The notes beneath the pieces are model-generated. The model was given only the letters and a program-made list of their open reading frames with translations. It was not told where the DNA came from and made no database searches. From Rhodovastum sp963709085 (GTDB taxonomy: Bacteria > Pseudomonadota > Alphaproteobacteria > Acetobacterales > Acetobacteraceae), in assembly GCA_963709085.1 (NCBI GenBank), contig CAVPVB010000007.1, positions 620,001-684,000 of the forward strand: DNA of 64,000 nucleotides, given 5' to 3'. The position numbers and the translations under genes are program-made. Positions 11,112 through 19,623 of the stretch are shown here, piece by piece. Each line of letters begins with the position of its first letter. The stretch's first letter is position 1.

Positions 11112-12139
11112 GCGCGTTCCAGCAGGGTGGCGTCGCCATAGGAATAGAAGCGGTAGCCTGCCGCGATGGCGTGCTGGTAGGCGCTCTGCATGCGCCTTGT
11201 GCCGGCGAAGGCGCAGACGAGGACGAACAGGGTCGAGCGGGGCAGGTGAAAATTGGTCATCAGCAGGTCGGCGGAGCGGAACCGGTGGCCGGGGCGGATG
11301 AAGATATCGGTGTCGGCGGCGAAAGGATGCACCCGGCCCGCTTCGTCGGTGGCGGTTTCCAGCAGGCGCAGGCTGGTGGTGCCGACCGCGACGATGCGCC
11401 CGCCGGCGGCGCGGGCTTTGTTGATGGTGTCGGCCGCCGCGCCGGAAATGATGCCGCGTTCGCTGTGCAGCCGATGCTCGTCCAGGGTTTTTTCCCGCAG
11501 CGGCAGGAACGTGCCGGCGCCGACATGCAGGGTAATCGTGGTGCGATGGATGCCGGCCGCGGCCAGGGCATCGAGCAGAGACGGCGAAAAATGCAGCCCC
11601 GCCGTGGGCGCGGCAACCGCCCCTTCGTGCGACGCGAAAACGGTCTGGTAGTCCTGGGCATCCGCCGGTTCGGGGCCGGCCGGGCGGGCGATGTAGGGCG
11701 GCAGGGCGAGCGCGCCGGCGCGGCCGAGCGCGGCGCTGAATGCCTCCCCCGCGCGGTCGAAGCCGAGCACGACGCCGCCATCCGGGTCGCGGCGGTGCAG
11801 GGTGGCGCTCAGGCCGCCGGCGAAGGTGATTGTGTCGCCGGGGCGCAGGCGGCGGGCGTTGCGGGCCAGGGCGTGCCAGGTGCCGTCGGCCAGCGGACGG
11901 TCGAGGGTGATGCCGATGCGGGCCTCGCCCCGGTTGCCCTCCAGCTGCGCCGGGATTACCCGCGTGTCGTTGGCGACCAGGATGTCGCCGGGGCGGAGCA
12001 GTCCGGGCAGATCGCGCACCGCGCGGTCGTGAAGCGCATCGGCGGCGACGTGCAGCAGCCGCGCGGCGTCGCGCGGCCGGGCGGGGTGCTGGGCGATGCG
12101 GTCCGGCGGCAGGTGGAAATCGAAGTCGCCGTCCTGCAT
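11108..12139 (-). CDS. queA: S-adenosylmethionine:tRNA ribosyltransferase-isomerase
   Basis: Transfers and isomerises the ribosyl moiety of SAM onto preQ1-tRNA to give epoxyqueuosine. 343 aa, starting MQDGDFDFHLPPDRIAQHP, a standard N-terminus. It also has the typical DILVANDTRVIPA, PTAGLHF and HVGAGTF segments. The start codon shares one base with the stop of the transporter gene (TGATG). The longer open frame upstream is simply the antiphase reading of the transporter. Confidence 0.97.
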   Translation of the reverse strand: MQDGDFDFHLPPDRIAQHPARPRDAARLLHVAADALHDRAVRDLPGLLRPGDILVANDTRVIPAQLEGNRGEARIGITLDRPLADGTWHALARNARRLRPGDTITFAGGLSATLHRRDPDGGVVLGFDRAGEAFSAALGRAGALALPPYIARPAGPEPADAQDYQTVFASHEGAVAAPTAGLHFSPSLLDALAAAGIHRTTITLHVGAGTFLPLREKTLDEHRLHSERGIISGAAADTINKARAAGGRIVAVGTTSLRLLETATDEAGRVHPFAADTDIFIRPGHRFRSADLLMTNFHLPRSTLFVLVCAFAGTRRMQSAYQHAIAAGYRFYSYGDATLLERA

Positions 12140-12681
12140 CAGGCCGGCGCGGGCGCCAGGCGGCGGGCCAGATGGATCAGCGGGATGCTGATCAGCACCG
12201 CCCAGGATTTGCCGACGATCTGGCCGGCCAGGAAGTCCAGGCTGCCGAACGCCATCCACAGGAACACGACCGAATCGATCACCAGCCCGACCGCCGAGGA
12301 GACCAGCACGGCGCGCATCAGACCGCCCCGCTGCAGCGGGGTATAGATGGCGAAATCGGCCAGTTGGCTGAGCAGGCAGGCGCCGCCGGCGGCGGCCGCC
12401 AAGCGCGGGTCGGCAAAAGTGCTGGCGGCCAGGGAGCCGGCGAACACGGCGAGCAAACCCGCCCTGGTGCCGAGGCAACGCTGCACGATGTCACGCAGCA
12501 CCAGCGCGAAGCCGATGGCGGCAACGCCGGAAGGGGCCAGCAATCCCGGCGCTACCGGCAGCAGGCAAAAACCCTGCGGCAGGCAGACCGTGCCGACATG
12601 CAGGATCATCCAATTGGCGAGCGGGAGGCAGGCCAGGAAGGCGGCGAAGCAGACGTAGCCGACGATACGGGTGCGCTCCAC
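12139..12681 (-). CDS. VUT/YhhQ-type putative queuosine precursor transporter
   Basis: Hydrophobic protein of about 180 aa with five to six membrane segments, including VGYVCFAAFLACLPLANWMI, LLAVFAGSLAASTFADPRLA, and a C-terminal AVGLVIDSVVFLWMAFGS stretch typical of the VUT/QPTR family (E. coli YhhQ imports preQ0/preQ1). A GTG start at 12681 is chosen because it lies 2 nt after the VOC stop and matches the family N-terminus (VERTRIVGY). Its place immediately before queA and tgt supports a role in salvage of 7-deazaguanine precursors. Confidence 0.85.
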   Translation of the reverse strand: MERTRIVGYVCFAAFLACLPLANWMILHVGTVCLPQGFCLLPVAPGLLAPSGVAAIGFALVLRDIVQRCLGTRAGLLAVFAGSLAASTFADPRLAAAAGGACLLSQLADFAIYTPLQRGGLMRAVLVSSAVGLVIDSVVFLWMAFGSLDFLAGQIVGKSWAVLISIPLIHLARRLAPAPA

Positions 12682-12683
12682 GT

Positions 12684-13085
12684 CTAGGCCCTCATATAGC
12701 TGCCGATCTCGATCAGATTGCCGTCGGGGTCGCGGCAATAGACCGAGGTCATGAAACCCAGCGCGCCCAGCCGTTCCACCGGGCCGACCTCGACCGTCAC
12801 GCCGCAATTGTGCAGGTGCTCGATCACGTCGGGGATCGGCACCGCGCTGACGAAGCAGAGATCGCTCGCCCCGGCCACCGGCGCCCGCGCGGCCACCCAT
12901 TCCATCGCATCGGCGTCCAGCGGGCGGAGGTTGATCTTCTGGCCGCCGAATTTGAGGGCGGTGCGGTTGTCGCGGCCGAAGGTCTCCACCTCCATGCCCA
13001 GCACGCGCTGGAACCAGGAGGCGGCGATCTCGATGTCCTTGACGTTCAGTACCAGGTGGTCGAGCCGGTCCACGGCGAAGCGCAT
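12684..13085 (-). CDS. VOC (glyoxalase/bleomycin-resistance fold) family protein
   Basis: 133 aa, single VOC domain. It opens RFAVDRLDHLVLNVKDIE and ends YCRDPDGNLIEIGSY, giving the family metal-site His near residue 10 and Glu near 127. Many such proteins are virulence-type dioxygenase-like or lyase-like enzymes, but the substrate cannot be inferred. It lies 5 bp downstream of fumA and 2 nt upstream of the transporter start, so it is co-transcribed with the que genes. Confidence 0.85.
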   Translation of the reverse strand: MRFAVDRLDHLVLNVKDIEIAASWFQRVLGMEVETFGRDNRTALKFGGQKINLRPLDADAMEWVAARAPVAGASDLCFVSAVPIPDVIEHLHNCGVTVEVGPVERLGALGFMTSVYCRDPDGNLIEIGSYMRA

Positions 13086-13090
13086 GGGTT

Positions 13091-14740
13091 CTACTCCAAT
13101 CCCTCGTAGAAGTCGTTGCCCTTGTCGTCTATGACGATGAAGGCGGGGAAATCCTCCACCTCGATGCGCCAGACCGCCTCCATGCCGAGTTCGGGATATT
13201 CCAGCACCGTTACTTTGCGGATGCAGTCCTGCGCCAGCCGGGCGGCGGGGCCGCCGACGCTGCCCAGGTAGAAGCCGCCATGGGCCTTGCAGGATTCTTT
13301 CACCGCCCGGCCGCGGTTGCCCTTGGCCAGCATGACGAAGCTGCCGCCCGCTGCCTGGAAAGCGGCGACGTAGCTGTCCATGCGCCCGGCGGTGGTGGGG
13401 CCGAAGCTGCCGGTGGGCAGGCCCGGCGGCGCTTTCGCCGGGCCGGCGTAATAGACCGGGTGGTCCTTGAGGTATTGCGGCAGTCCGCCGCCTTCGTCCA
13501 GCCGCTGCTTCAGCTTCGCGTGGGCGATGTCGCGCGCCACCACCATGGTGCCGGTGAGCGAGAGCCGCGTGCGGACCGGGTATTGCGACAACCGGCGGCG
13601 GATCTCGTCCATCGGCCGGTTGAGGTCGATCCGCACTACCTCGCCGCCGAGGATGTCATCGGTGACCTCGGGCAGGTATCTGGCCGGATTGGTTTCGAGC
13701 TGCTCGAGGAAGATTCCCTCTGGCGTGATCTTCGCCTTGATCTGGCGGTCGGCGCTGCAGGAGACGCCGATGCCGACCGGCAGGCTGGCGCCGTGCCGGG
13801 GCAGGCGCACCACCCGCACGTCATGGCAGAAATATTTCCCGCCGAACTGGGCGCCGATGCCGAGCCGGCGCGACAGTTCCAGCACCTGCCGCTCCATGTC
13901 CCGATCGCGGAAGGCGTGGCCGGCCGGGCTGCCTTCGGTAGGCAGCGCATCCAGCCACTTGGTCGAGGCCAGCTTGACCGTTTTCAGGGTGGATTCCGCG
14001 CTGGTGCCGCCGATCACGATGGCGAGATGGTAGGGCGGGCAGGCCGAGGTGCCGAGCGAGCGAAGCTTTCCCTCCAGGAAATGGAGAAGTTTTTCCGGCG
14101 ACAGGATCGCCCGGGTTTCCTGGAACAGAAAGGTCTTGTTGGCCGAGCCGCCGCCCTTGGCCACGAACAGAAAATGGAACTCGTCGGCATGGTGCTCGCC
14201 GGGTGCGGCATAGATGTCGAACTGGACGGGCAGGTTGTTGCCGGTGTTGACCTCGTCGAACATCGACAGCGGCGCCATCTGCGAATAGCGCAGATTGGCT
14301 TCCGTGTAGGTGCGGTGCACCCCCCAGCTCAGCGCCTCCTCCTCGTCGCCGTCCACCCAGACGCGCTGGCCTTTCTTGCCGACCACGATGGCGGTGCCGG
14401 TGTCCTGGCACATCGGCAGCACCCGGCCGGCGGAAATGGCCGCGTTCTTCAGCAGGTCGAGGGCGACGAAGCGGTCATTGGCCGAGGCCTCGGGATCGTC
14501 GAGGATGGCGCGCAGCTGCGCCAGGTGGGCCGGGCGCAGCAGGTCGGCGACATCCAGGAATGCCTGGAAAGCCAGCTCGCTGAGCGCCTCCGGGGCGATT
14601 TTCAGCACCGTCCGCCCGTCGCAGCACAGGGTGGACAGACCGGCGATGTCGAGCCGGCGCCAGGGCGTGGGGTCGCCGTTGCCGAGCGGGAACAACGGCG
14701 TGTAGCGGAAGCCGGGCGGCCGGGACGGCAAATGGTTCAT
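13091..14740 (-). CDS. fumA: Class I fumarate hydratase (4Fe-4S)
   Basis: 549 aa class I fumarase, a two-domain Fe-S hydro-lyase converting fumarate to malate. The three cluster cysteines match the family positions: PMCQDTG near residue 109, SACPPYHLAIVIGGTSAE near 232, and VSCSADRQIK near 326. The C-terminal beta domain ends in the usual WRIEVEDFPAFIVIDDKGNDF. It lies 10 bp after the sspB stop and 5 bp before the VOC start. A heat- and oxygen-stable class II fumarase is encoded further down the same operon. Confidence 0.95.
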   Translation of the reverse strand: MNHLPSRPPGFRYTPLFPLGNGDPTPWRRLDIAGLSTLCCDGRTVLKIAPEALSELAFQAFLDVADLLRPAHLAQLRAILDDPEASANDRFVALDLLKNAAISAGRVLPMCQDTGTAIVVGKKGQRVWVDGDEEEALSWGVHRTYTEANLRYSQMAPLSMFDEVNTGNNLPVQFDIYAAPGEHHADEFHFLFVAKGGGSANKTFLFQETRAILSPEKLLHFLEGKLRSLGTSACPPYHLAIVIGGTSAESTLKTVKLASTKWLDALPTEGSPAGHAFRDRDMERQVLELSRRLGIGAQFGGKYFCHDVRVVRLPRHGASLPVGIGVSCSADRQIKAKITPEGIFLEQLETNPARYLPEVTDDILGGEVVRIDLNRPMDEIRRRLSQYPVRTRLSLTGTMVVARDIAHAKLKQRLDEGGGLPQYLKDHPVYYAGPAKAPPGLPTGSFGPTTAGRMDSYVAAFQAAGGSFVMLAKGNRGRAVKESCKAHGGFYLGSVGGPAARLAQDCIRKVTVLEYPELGMEAVWRIEVEDFPAFIVIDDKGNDFYEGLE

Positions 14741-14749
14741 CGGCGCGGC

Positions 14750-15310
14750 TCAGCTTTCTTTTGGCGGGGTGCGCCGGCGGAACGCGTCCAGGCTGACCAC
14801 CTGGGGGGTGGACGCGTCGGCCGGTGCTTCGGCGGAGTCCGGCGCCGCCCCGGCGACGGGCTCGGGCTCCGGCACGAGCGCGGGTGGCGCTGCGGGGATG
14901 ACGGCGCGGAAGCTCAGCCCGAAGCGCACCTGCGGGTCGGCGAAGGCGGTGATGGCGCCGAGCGGGATGCGCAGCGTGCTGGGCACGCCGCCGAAGGACA
15001 GGCCCACCGTCATCACCTCCATCGCCTCGTCAACCGTGAGGTCCCAGAACTGATGCTGCAGGACGATGGTCATTTCCTGCGGGTACTGGGCCTTCAGCCG
15101 GGCCGGCAGGACGGCGCCGGGGTGGTCGGTGCGGAAGGTGACATAGAAATGGTGGTTGCCCGGCAGCCCCTGCGCCACCGCGTATTGCAGGGCGCGCACC
15201 ATCACCTGGCGCAACGCCGCCTCGGTCCACTCGTCGTAGGGGATCAGGCTCTCGGGCTGCGACCCGCCGTTTCCGGTAGGCCCGCCGTGTCCGGTCGGAT
15301 CATCTTCCAT
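14750..15310 (-). CDS. sspB: SspB-type ClpXP adaptor for SsrA-tagged proteins
   Basis: Alphaproteobacterial SspB (DUF1321-type), 186 aa. It tethers SsrA-tagged polypeptides to ClpXP. The substrate-binding barrel contains HHFYVTFRTDHPGAVLP, HQFWDL and LSFGGVPSTLRIPLGAITAFADP. A disordered proline/alanine linker leads to the C-terminal ClpX-binding tail VVSLDAFRRR. The ATG at 15310 has a GAGG ribosome site; an in-frame GTG at 15331 would add 7 residues. It sits immediately downstream of the tmRNA gene on the same strand, linking tag and adaptor, and is the first protein gene of the fumA-que operon. Confidence 0.92.
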   Translation of the reverse strand: MEDDPTGHGGPTGNGGSQPESLIPYDEWTEAALRQVMVRALQYAVAQGLPGNHHFYVTFRTDHPGAVLPARLKAQYPQEMTIVLQHQFWDLTVDEAMEVMTVGLSFGGVPSTLRIPLGAITAFADPQVRFGLSFRAVIPAAPPALVPEPEPVAGAAPDSAEAPADASTPQVVSLDAFRRRTPPKES

Positions 15311-15394
15311 CGCTGCCTCACGCGTGAGCACCCCCCATTAGCGAAAGGGGCCGTGCTGGGGAAGATGGGGCTGGGGAAGATGGGGCGGTAAGTA

Positions 15395-15668
15395 GGGGGG
15401 CTTCTGTTGCCCGGTGCCCCCCCGAACCGCGCTTATCGCTTATGCAGCGACAGCGAGCGCCATATTGTCGTTGGCACTTGTCATACGGCCCGATGACGGC
15501 GGTACCATGCCGGGCAAAAGATGGGTCTTTACCACGCGTGTCGAGACTGTTTCGCCCCCCCATACCTGTCCTCCGGTTCTCCGGGGACCTGGTGGAGGCG
15601 CCGGGCACTGCCCCCGGGTCCACAACGCTTATTCCACGCACCGTTTATCGCCATAGCCGGCAAGCCGG
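15395..15668 (-). ncRNA. ssrA: tmRNA (SsrA), circularly permuted two-piece form
   Basis: Read on the minus strand, the acceptor piece comes first: a T-arm (CCGGG stem) and 3' end CGCCTCCACCA, with encoded CCA at 15592-15590. About 30 nt of spacer follow, then the coding piece starting GGGGGCGAAACAG at 15559. The two ends form a 7-bp acceptor stem with a G3:U70 pair, the alanine identity element. The tag reading frame 15475-15440 encodes ANDNMALAVAA then TAA, a typical alphaproteobacterial tag. A TATATT -10-like box lies at 15681-15676 on this strand. A GC-rich hairpin at about 15395-15425 may be the last pseudoknot or end. The outer boundaries are estimates. Confidence 0.93.
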
Positions 15669-15717
15669 CAGCCCGAATATAGGGTAGGGCGTGGCCGCAG
15701 AGAAGGGGTGACCTGAG

Positions 15718-16653
15718 ATGAGCCTGACCGACGAGCAGCGCGCCGAGATCGAGGCGCAGCGGGCCGAGACCGCCCCGACCCGCCGGGTCACCGTGCCGGC
15801 ACTGGAGGAAATTCTCTATCGCGCCATCCCGGTGCTCGACCACGGGTTCATCCGGGTAGTGGATTATATGGGCGATGACGGGGCGGTGGTGCAGGCCGCC
15901 CGGGTGTCGTACGGGCGCGGCACGCGGCGCGTAAGTGAGGATGCCGGGCTGATCCGCTACCTGATGCGCCATCGTCACACCACGCCGTTTGAGATGTGCG
16001 AAATCAAGTATCACGTGAAGCTGCCGATTTTTGTCGCGCGGCAATGGATACGGCACCGGACCGCCAATGTGAACGAATATTCGGCCCGCTATTCCATTCT
16101 TGATCGGGAATTCTATATCCCGGCGCCGGAACATTTGGCGGCGCAATCCGCCGTCAACCGGCAGGGCCGCGGCACCGTGCTGGAAGGCGAGGAGGCGGCG
16201 CAGGTGCTCGACCTGCTGCGCCGCGACGCCTCCGAATGCCACGATCACTATGTCGCGATGCTGAATGAGGACACGGACGGCACGCCCGCCGATCCGGCGC
16301 GGCTGGGGCTGGCGCGCGAGCTGGCGCGGATGAATTTGACCCTGAACACCTATACGCAGTGGTACTGGAAGACCGACCTGCACAATCTGCTGCATTTTCT
16401 GTCGCTGCGGGCGGATGTGCACGCCCAGTACGAAATCCGCGTCTATGCCGAGGCGATGCTTTCCACGCTGGAAGCCTGGGTGCCGACGACCTTTGCCGCG
16501 TTCCGCGACTACCGGTTGGGGGCGGTGACCTTCTCGGCGGCGATGCTGGCGGTGCTGCGGCAGATGCTGGCGGGGGAGGCGGTGACGCAGGAGGGGAGCG
16601 GGCTGTCGAAGCGGGAGTTTGCCGAAATGATGGAGGTGCTGGGGCGGGGGTAG
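15718..16653 (+). CDS. thyX: FAD-dependent thymidylate synthase
   Basis: Flavin-dependent dTMP synthesis from dUMP, the alternative to ThyA. 311 aa. The ThyX signature RHRTANVNEYSAR is at about residue 112, and the family FAD/dUMP residues follow (SLRADVHAQYEIRVYAEAM). The start at 15718 has a GGGGT-type purine run upstream. It is divergent from tmRNA; the intergenic gap of about 50 bp must hold both promoters. Confidence 0.97.
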   Translation: MSLTDEQRAEIEAQRAETAPTRRVTVPALEEILYRAIPVLDHGFIRVVDYMGDDGAVVQAARVSYGRGTRRVSEDAGLIRYLMRHRHTTPFEMCEIKYHVKLPIFVARQWIRHRTANVNEYSARYSILDREFYIPAPEHLAAQSAVNRQGRGTVLEGEEAAQVLDLLRRDASECHDHYVAMLNEDTDGTPADPARLGLARELARMNLTLNTYTQWYWKTDLHNLLHFLSLRADVHAQYEIRVYAEAMLSTLEAWVPTTFAAFRDYRLGAVTFSAAMLAVLRQMLAGEAVTQEGSGLSKREFAEMMEVLGRG

Positions 16654-16736
16654 GGGCGGCGCTGGCGGTTGAGCGCTGTCCAGCCGATGCGTCCCGCGCC
16701 GGGAATTGAGATGGTGGAATGGATATTAGACAATCC

Positions 16737-16748
16737 TTAAACGTTTAA
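16737..16748. promoter_or_regulatory. Perfect 12-bp palindrome TTAAACGTTTAA
   Basis: AT-rich perfect palindrome in otherwise GC-rich DNA, 46 bp upstream of the FlgC-like start and 84 bp after the thyX stop. Its position suits an operator or promoter element for the flagellar gene. The two TTAA boxes are 4 bp apart, not the 7 bp expected for a CtrA site, so I do not assign a regulator. Confidence 0.45.
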
Positions 16749-16793
16749 TGCTCTCATCCGCGGAACCCGCCCGATCATGCAGGGAAATCCGAG

Positions 16794-17201
16794 ATGTCTG
16801 ACATTACAAGCATCGCCATGTCCGGTTTGAACGATGCTTCGCTGCGCGTCGCCAATGCGGCGAGCAACATCGCCAATGCCACTTCAACCTCATCGCTGCC
16901 GGCGACGGGGGGAACCTATGGCGGCTTTCAGCCGCAGGATGTGGTTTCGATTTCCTCGTCCGGCGGCGCGGCGGGGTCCGGCGTCACCTCCACGCTGCAG
17001 CCGCGCACGCCGTCCTACCTGGCCACCGCCGGCACCACCTCGCCGGACGCCAATGCGAGCGGCCTTGTCGCCACGCCAAACGTCGATCCGGCCAAGGAAA
17101 TGATCGCGTTGCAGACGGCGCAGTTTTCCTACAGCGCCAATGCCGCCCTGATCAAAACCAGCGACAGGATGCAGAAGAACCTGCTGGACGCAGTCAGTTA
17201 A
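16794..17201 (+). CDS. FlgC-like flagellar basal-body rod protein
   Basis: 135 aa. The N-terminal helix (SIAMSGLNDASLRVANAASN) and C-terminal helix (NVDPAKEMIALQTAQFSYSA, then IKTSDRMQKNLLDAVS) are the paired rod-protein coiled coils of the FlgB/C/F/G superfamily, closest to FlgC by length and C-terminus. The middle is a short Ser/Gly/Thr-rich linker. No other flagellar gene lies nearby, so it is an orphan copy; it could be a lateral or cryptic rod component. Confidence 0.75.
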   Translation: MSDITSIAMSGLNDASLRVANAASNIANATSTSSLPATGGTYGGFQPQDVVSISSSGGAAGSGVTSTLQPRTPSYLATAGTTSPDANASGLVATPNVDPAKEMIALQTAQFSYSANAALIKTSDRMQKNLLDAVS

Positions 17202-17227
17202 CAACCAGTCTTCCTTTCATCGCCGGG

Positions 17228-18998
17228 TCAGTCCGCTTCAGTTCCCGGCCGGTCGGCCTCGAACAGGCTGGTCAGTTCCTCCGCCGCCTGCTGCGTCGTC
17301 TGGATCATCGCTTTTTCGTCCCGATAGATCGCATGCGTTTCGGCCAGCAGCCGCTCGTCGTGTTCCCGGAACATCTCCACCGCGCGGGCGGCGCGCTCAT
17401 GCGGAACGTGCAGCGCCTCCAGCACCAGTTCCGACAGCCGCAGGCTGGAGTGGAACGTGTCGCGCACGATGCCCTCGATGTCGCGGTCCATCAGCAGATG
17501 CACGTGGCGGCGGTTGCGGGCGCGGGAAACAATCGCCAGGTCGGGAAAAATGCGGCGGGCCATTTCGACCACTTTCAGCGCCTCCTCCACGCCGTCGATC
17601 GCCACCACCAGCACGCGCGCATGCTCGGCGCCGGCGGCGCGCAGCAAATCGGCGCGGGAGGGGTCGCCGAAATACACCTTGCTGCCGAAACGCCGGACCA
17701 CATCCACCTGTCCCGGGTCCTGCTCCAGCGCGGTGAAGCGGATGCCCTGCATGCGCAGCACCCGGCCGACGATCTGCCCGACACGGCCGAAACCGGCGAT
17801 GATCACCGGGGCGTGGTCGTCCGCGATCGGGTCGTATTGCGGCGCCTCGGCCCGGCGCAGGCGCGGCACCAGCACCGCCTCGCTGGCGGCGAACAGCAGC
17901 GGGGTGGCGACCATGGACAGCGCCACCACCAGCGTGGCGGCATCGGCGGAGGCGGCGGAAAGCGCGCCGACGCCGACGGCGGCGGCGAACATCACGAAGG
18001 AAAACTCGCTGGCCTGCGGCAGCGCGACCGCCAGGCGCAGCGCGTTGAGGGCGTCGCACCGTCCGAGCCGGCCGAGCGCGAACACCACCGCGATCTTGGC
18101 GGCCAGCAACGCGCCTACGGACTGCCAGAATCCCGAGCGGATCGTGCACCAGCAGGTCGAGCCGCGCCGACATGCCGACCGAAATGAAGAAGAAGCCGAG
18201 CAGCAGGCCCTCGAACGGTTCGATATCGGCCTGCAACTCGTGGCGATATTCGCTGCCGGACAGCAGCACGCCGGCCAGGAAGGCGCCGAGCGACATGGAC
18301 AGTCCCGCCGCACTGGCCAGCGCGGCGGCGCCGACCACCGTCAGCAGGGCCAGGGTGGTGAACATCTCCGGCGTGCGCGCGCCGCCGATGGCGCGGAATG
18401 CCGGGCGGATGAGAAACCGTCCGCCGATCAGGATGGCGACGATCGCCCCGCCGCCGCGCGCCACGTCGAGCCAGGGCACGTGGTCCGGCACGTCGGCGCC
18501 GCCGAGCAGCGGCACCAGGGCGACCAGCGGGATAAAGGCGAGGTCCTGGAACAGCAGCACGGCGAAAGCGTCGCGGCCCGCCGGGGTGCCGAGCAGGTCG
18601 CGCTCGGCCAGCATCGGCAGCACGATGGCGGTGGAGGACATGGCCAGGCCGGTGCCGAGCACGGCCGCACCCGCCCACGCCATGCCGGCCGTATGGGCGA
18701 GCGCCGCCAGCACGGCGGCGCACACGGCCACCTGGGCGGTGCCGAGGCCGAACACCGCGCGTCGCATGACCCACAGGCGCTGCGGCCGCAGTTCCAGCCC
18801 GATCAGGAACAGCAGCATGACCACGCCGAGTTCCGACACATGGGCGATGTCGCTGAGGTCGGTCACCAGGCGCAGCCCGGACGGGCCGATGGCGACGCCG
18901 GCGAGCAGGTAGCCGAGCACGCTGCCGAAACCGGCGCGGCGGGAGAGGGGGACTCCGATGGCGGCGGCGGCCAGGAGGGCTACGAGGGTTTCCAGCAT
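17228..18998 (-). pseudogene. Kef-type potassium/proton antiporter with TrkA-N domain, frameshifted
   Basis: The N-terminal frame starts MLETLVALLAAAAIGVPLSR at 18998 and encodes the CPA2 exchanger domain (LGYLLAGVAIGPSGL, MSSTAIVLPMLAERD, SLGAFLAGVLLSGSEYRHEL). The frame breaks near 18115-18125, where GCAGTCCGTAGG appears to carry one extra C. The C-terminal half continues in another frame (VGALLAAKIAVVFALGRL) through a Rossmann RCK domain (APVIIAGFGRVGQIVGRVL) to the stop at 17228. Reconstructed length is about 590 aa, normal for KefB/KefC, a glutathione-gated K+ efflux family. Either a real inactivating indel or a sequencing error. Confidence 0.88.
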
Positions 18999-19027
18999 GG
19001 GCAAATAGGTGGCGCGATGAAGGAAAA

Positions 19028-19176
19028 AGGCCAGGGCTCTGCCCTGGACCCGCTGTCGCGCGCAGCGCGCCTTCGGCGCGACGGCCGAGAGGCCCCTGGA
19101 CCCCATCACTTAAGGAATGGGTTCCAAGGGGCCACTGCCCCTTGGCGGGTCCAGGGCAGAGCCCTGGCCTTCCTTC
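19028..19176. repeat. Dispersed nested-palindrome repeat, copy 2
   Basis: Same family as copy 1: left arm with CCAGGGCTCTGCCCTGG and GGCCGAGAGGCC, right arm with a variant inner hairpin CCAAGGGGCCACTGCCCCTTGG and CCAGGGCAGAGCCCTGG. It fills the gap between the divergent starts of the Kef-type gene (18998) and msrB (19216), leaving 30-40 bp on each side, so promoters must lie within or touching the repeat. Confidence 0.9.
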
Positions 19177-19215
19177 ACTTCCTCCCCACATCCCCCCACA
19201 CACGGAGGAGCCCCC

Positions 19216-19623
19216 ATGGACACAAACACCACCATCACCCGCACCGAAGCCGACTGGCAGAAAATCCTCACCCCCGAGCAGTTCCGCGTGCTGCGCAAGC
19301 ATGGCACCGAGCGCGCCGGCACCAGCCCGCTGAACGCCGAAAAGCGCCCCGGCACGTTCGTATGCGCCGGCTGCGGCCAGCCATTGTTTTCCTATGACAA
19401 GAAATTCGAGAGCGGCACCGGCTGGCCCAGCTTCTGGGCCCCCATCGAGGGCGCGGTGGAAACCAGCACCGACAAGTCCTGGTTCACCACCCGCACCGAG
19501 GTGCATTGCCGCAACTGCCAGGGCCATCTGGGCCACGTGTTCAATGACGGGCCACAGCCGACCGGGCAGCGCTATTGCATGAACGGCGTGGCGATGGGGT
19601 TCAAGCCGTACGGGGAAACCTGA
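19216..19623 (+). CDS. msrB: Peptide-methionine (R)-S-oxide reductase
   Basis: Repairs R-methionine sulfoxide in oxidised proteins. 135 aa. Zinc ligands CAGC (residues 50/53) and CRNC (97/100), catalytic Cys near 121 in RYCMNGVAM, and signature GTGWPSFW are intact. The ATG at 19216 is preceded by a strong GGAGGAG site; the open frame extends upstream only because it reads through repeat copy 2. Cytosolic (no signal peptide). Confidence 0.97.
   Translation: MDTNTTITRTEADWQKILTPEQFRVLRKHGTERAGTSPLNAEKRPGTFVCAGCGQPLFSYDKKFESGTGWPSFWAPIEGAVETSTDKSWFTTRTEVHCRNCQGHLGHVFNDGPQPTGQRYCMNGVAMGFKPYGET

Noticed and set aside
13280..15391. 703-codon frame antisense to fumA and sspB
   Set aside because: Low-complexity His/Arg/Gly composition and no domain; mirror of fully recognised genes.
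16737..16748. CtrA binding site
   Set aside because: TTAA boxes are separated by 4 bp, not the 7 bp of the CtrA consensus.
17457..19397. 646-codon plus-strand frame across the Kef-type gene
   Set aside because: Antisense shadow; composition not protein-like and it crosses a repeat.
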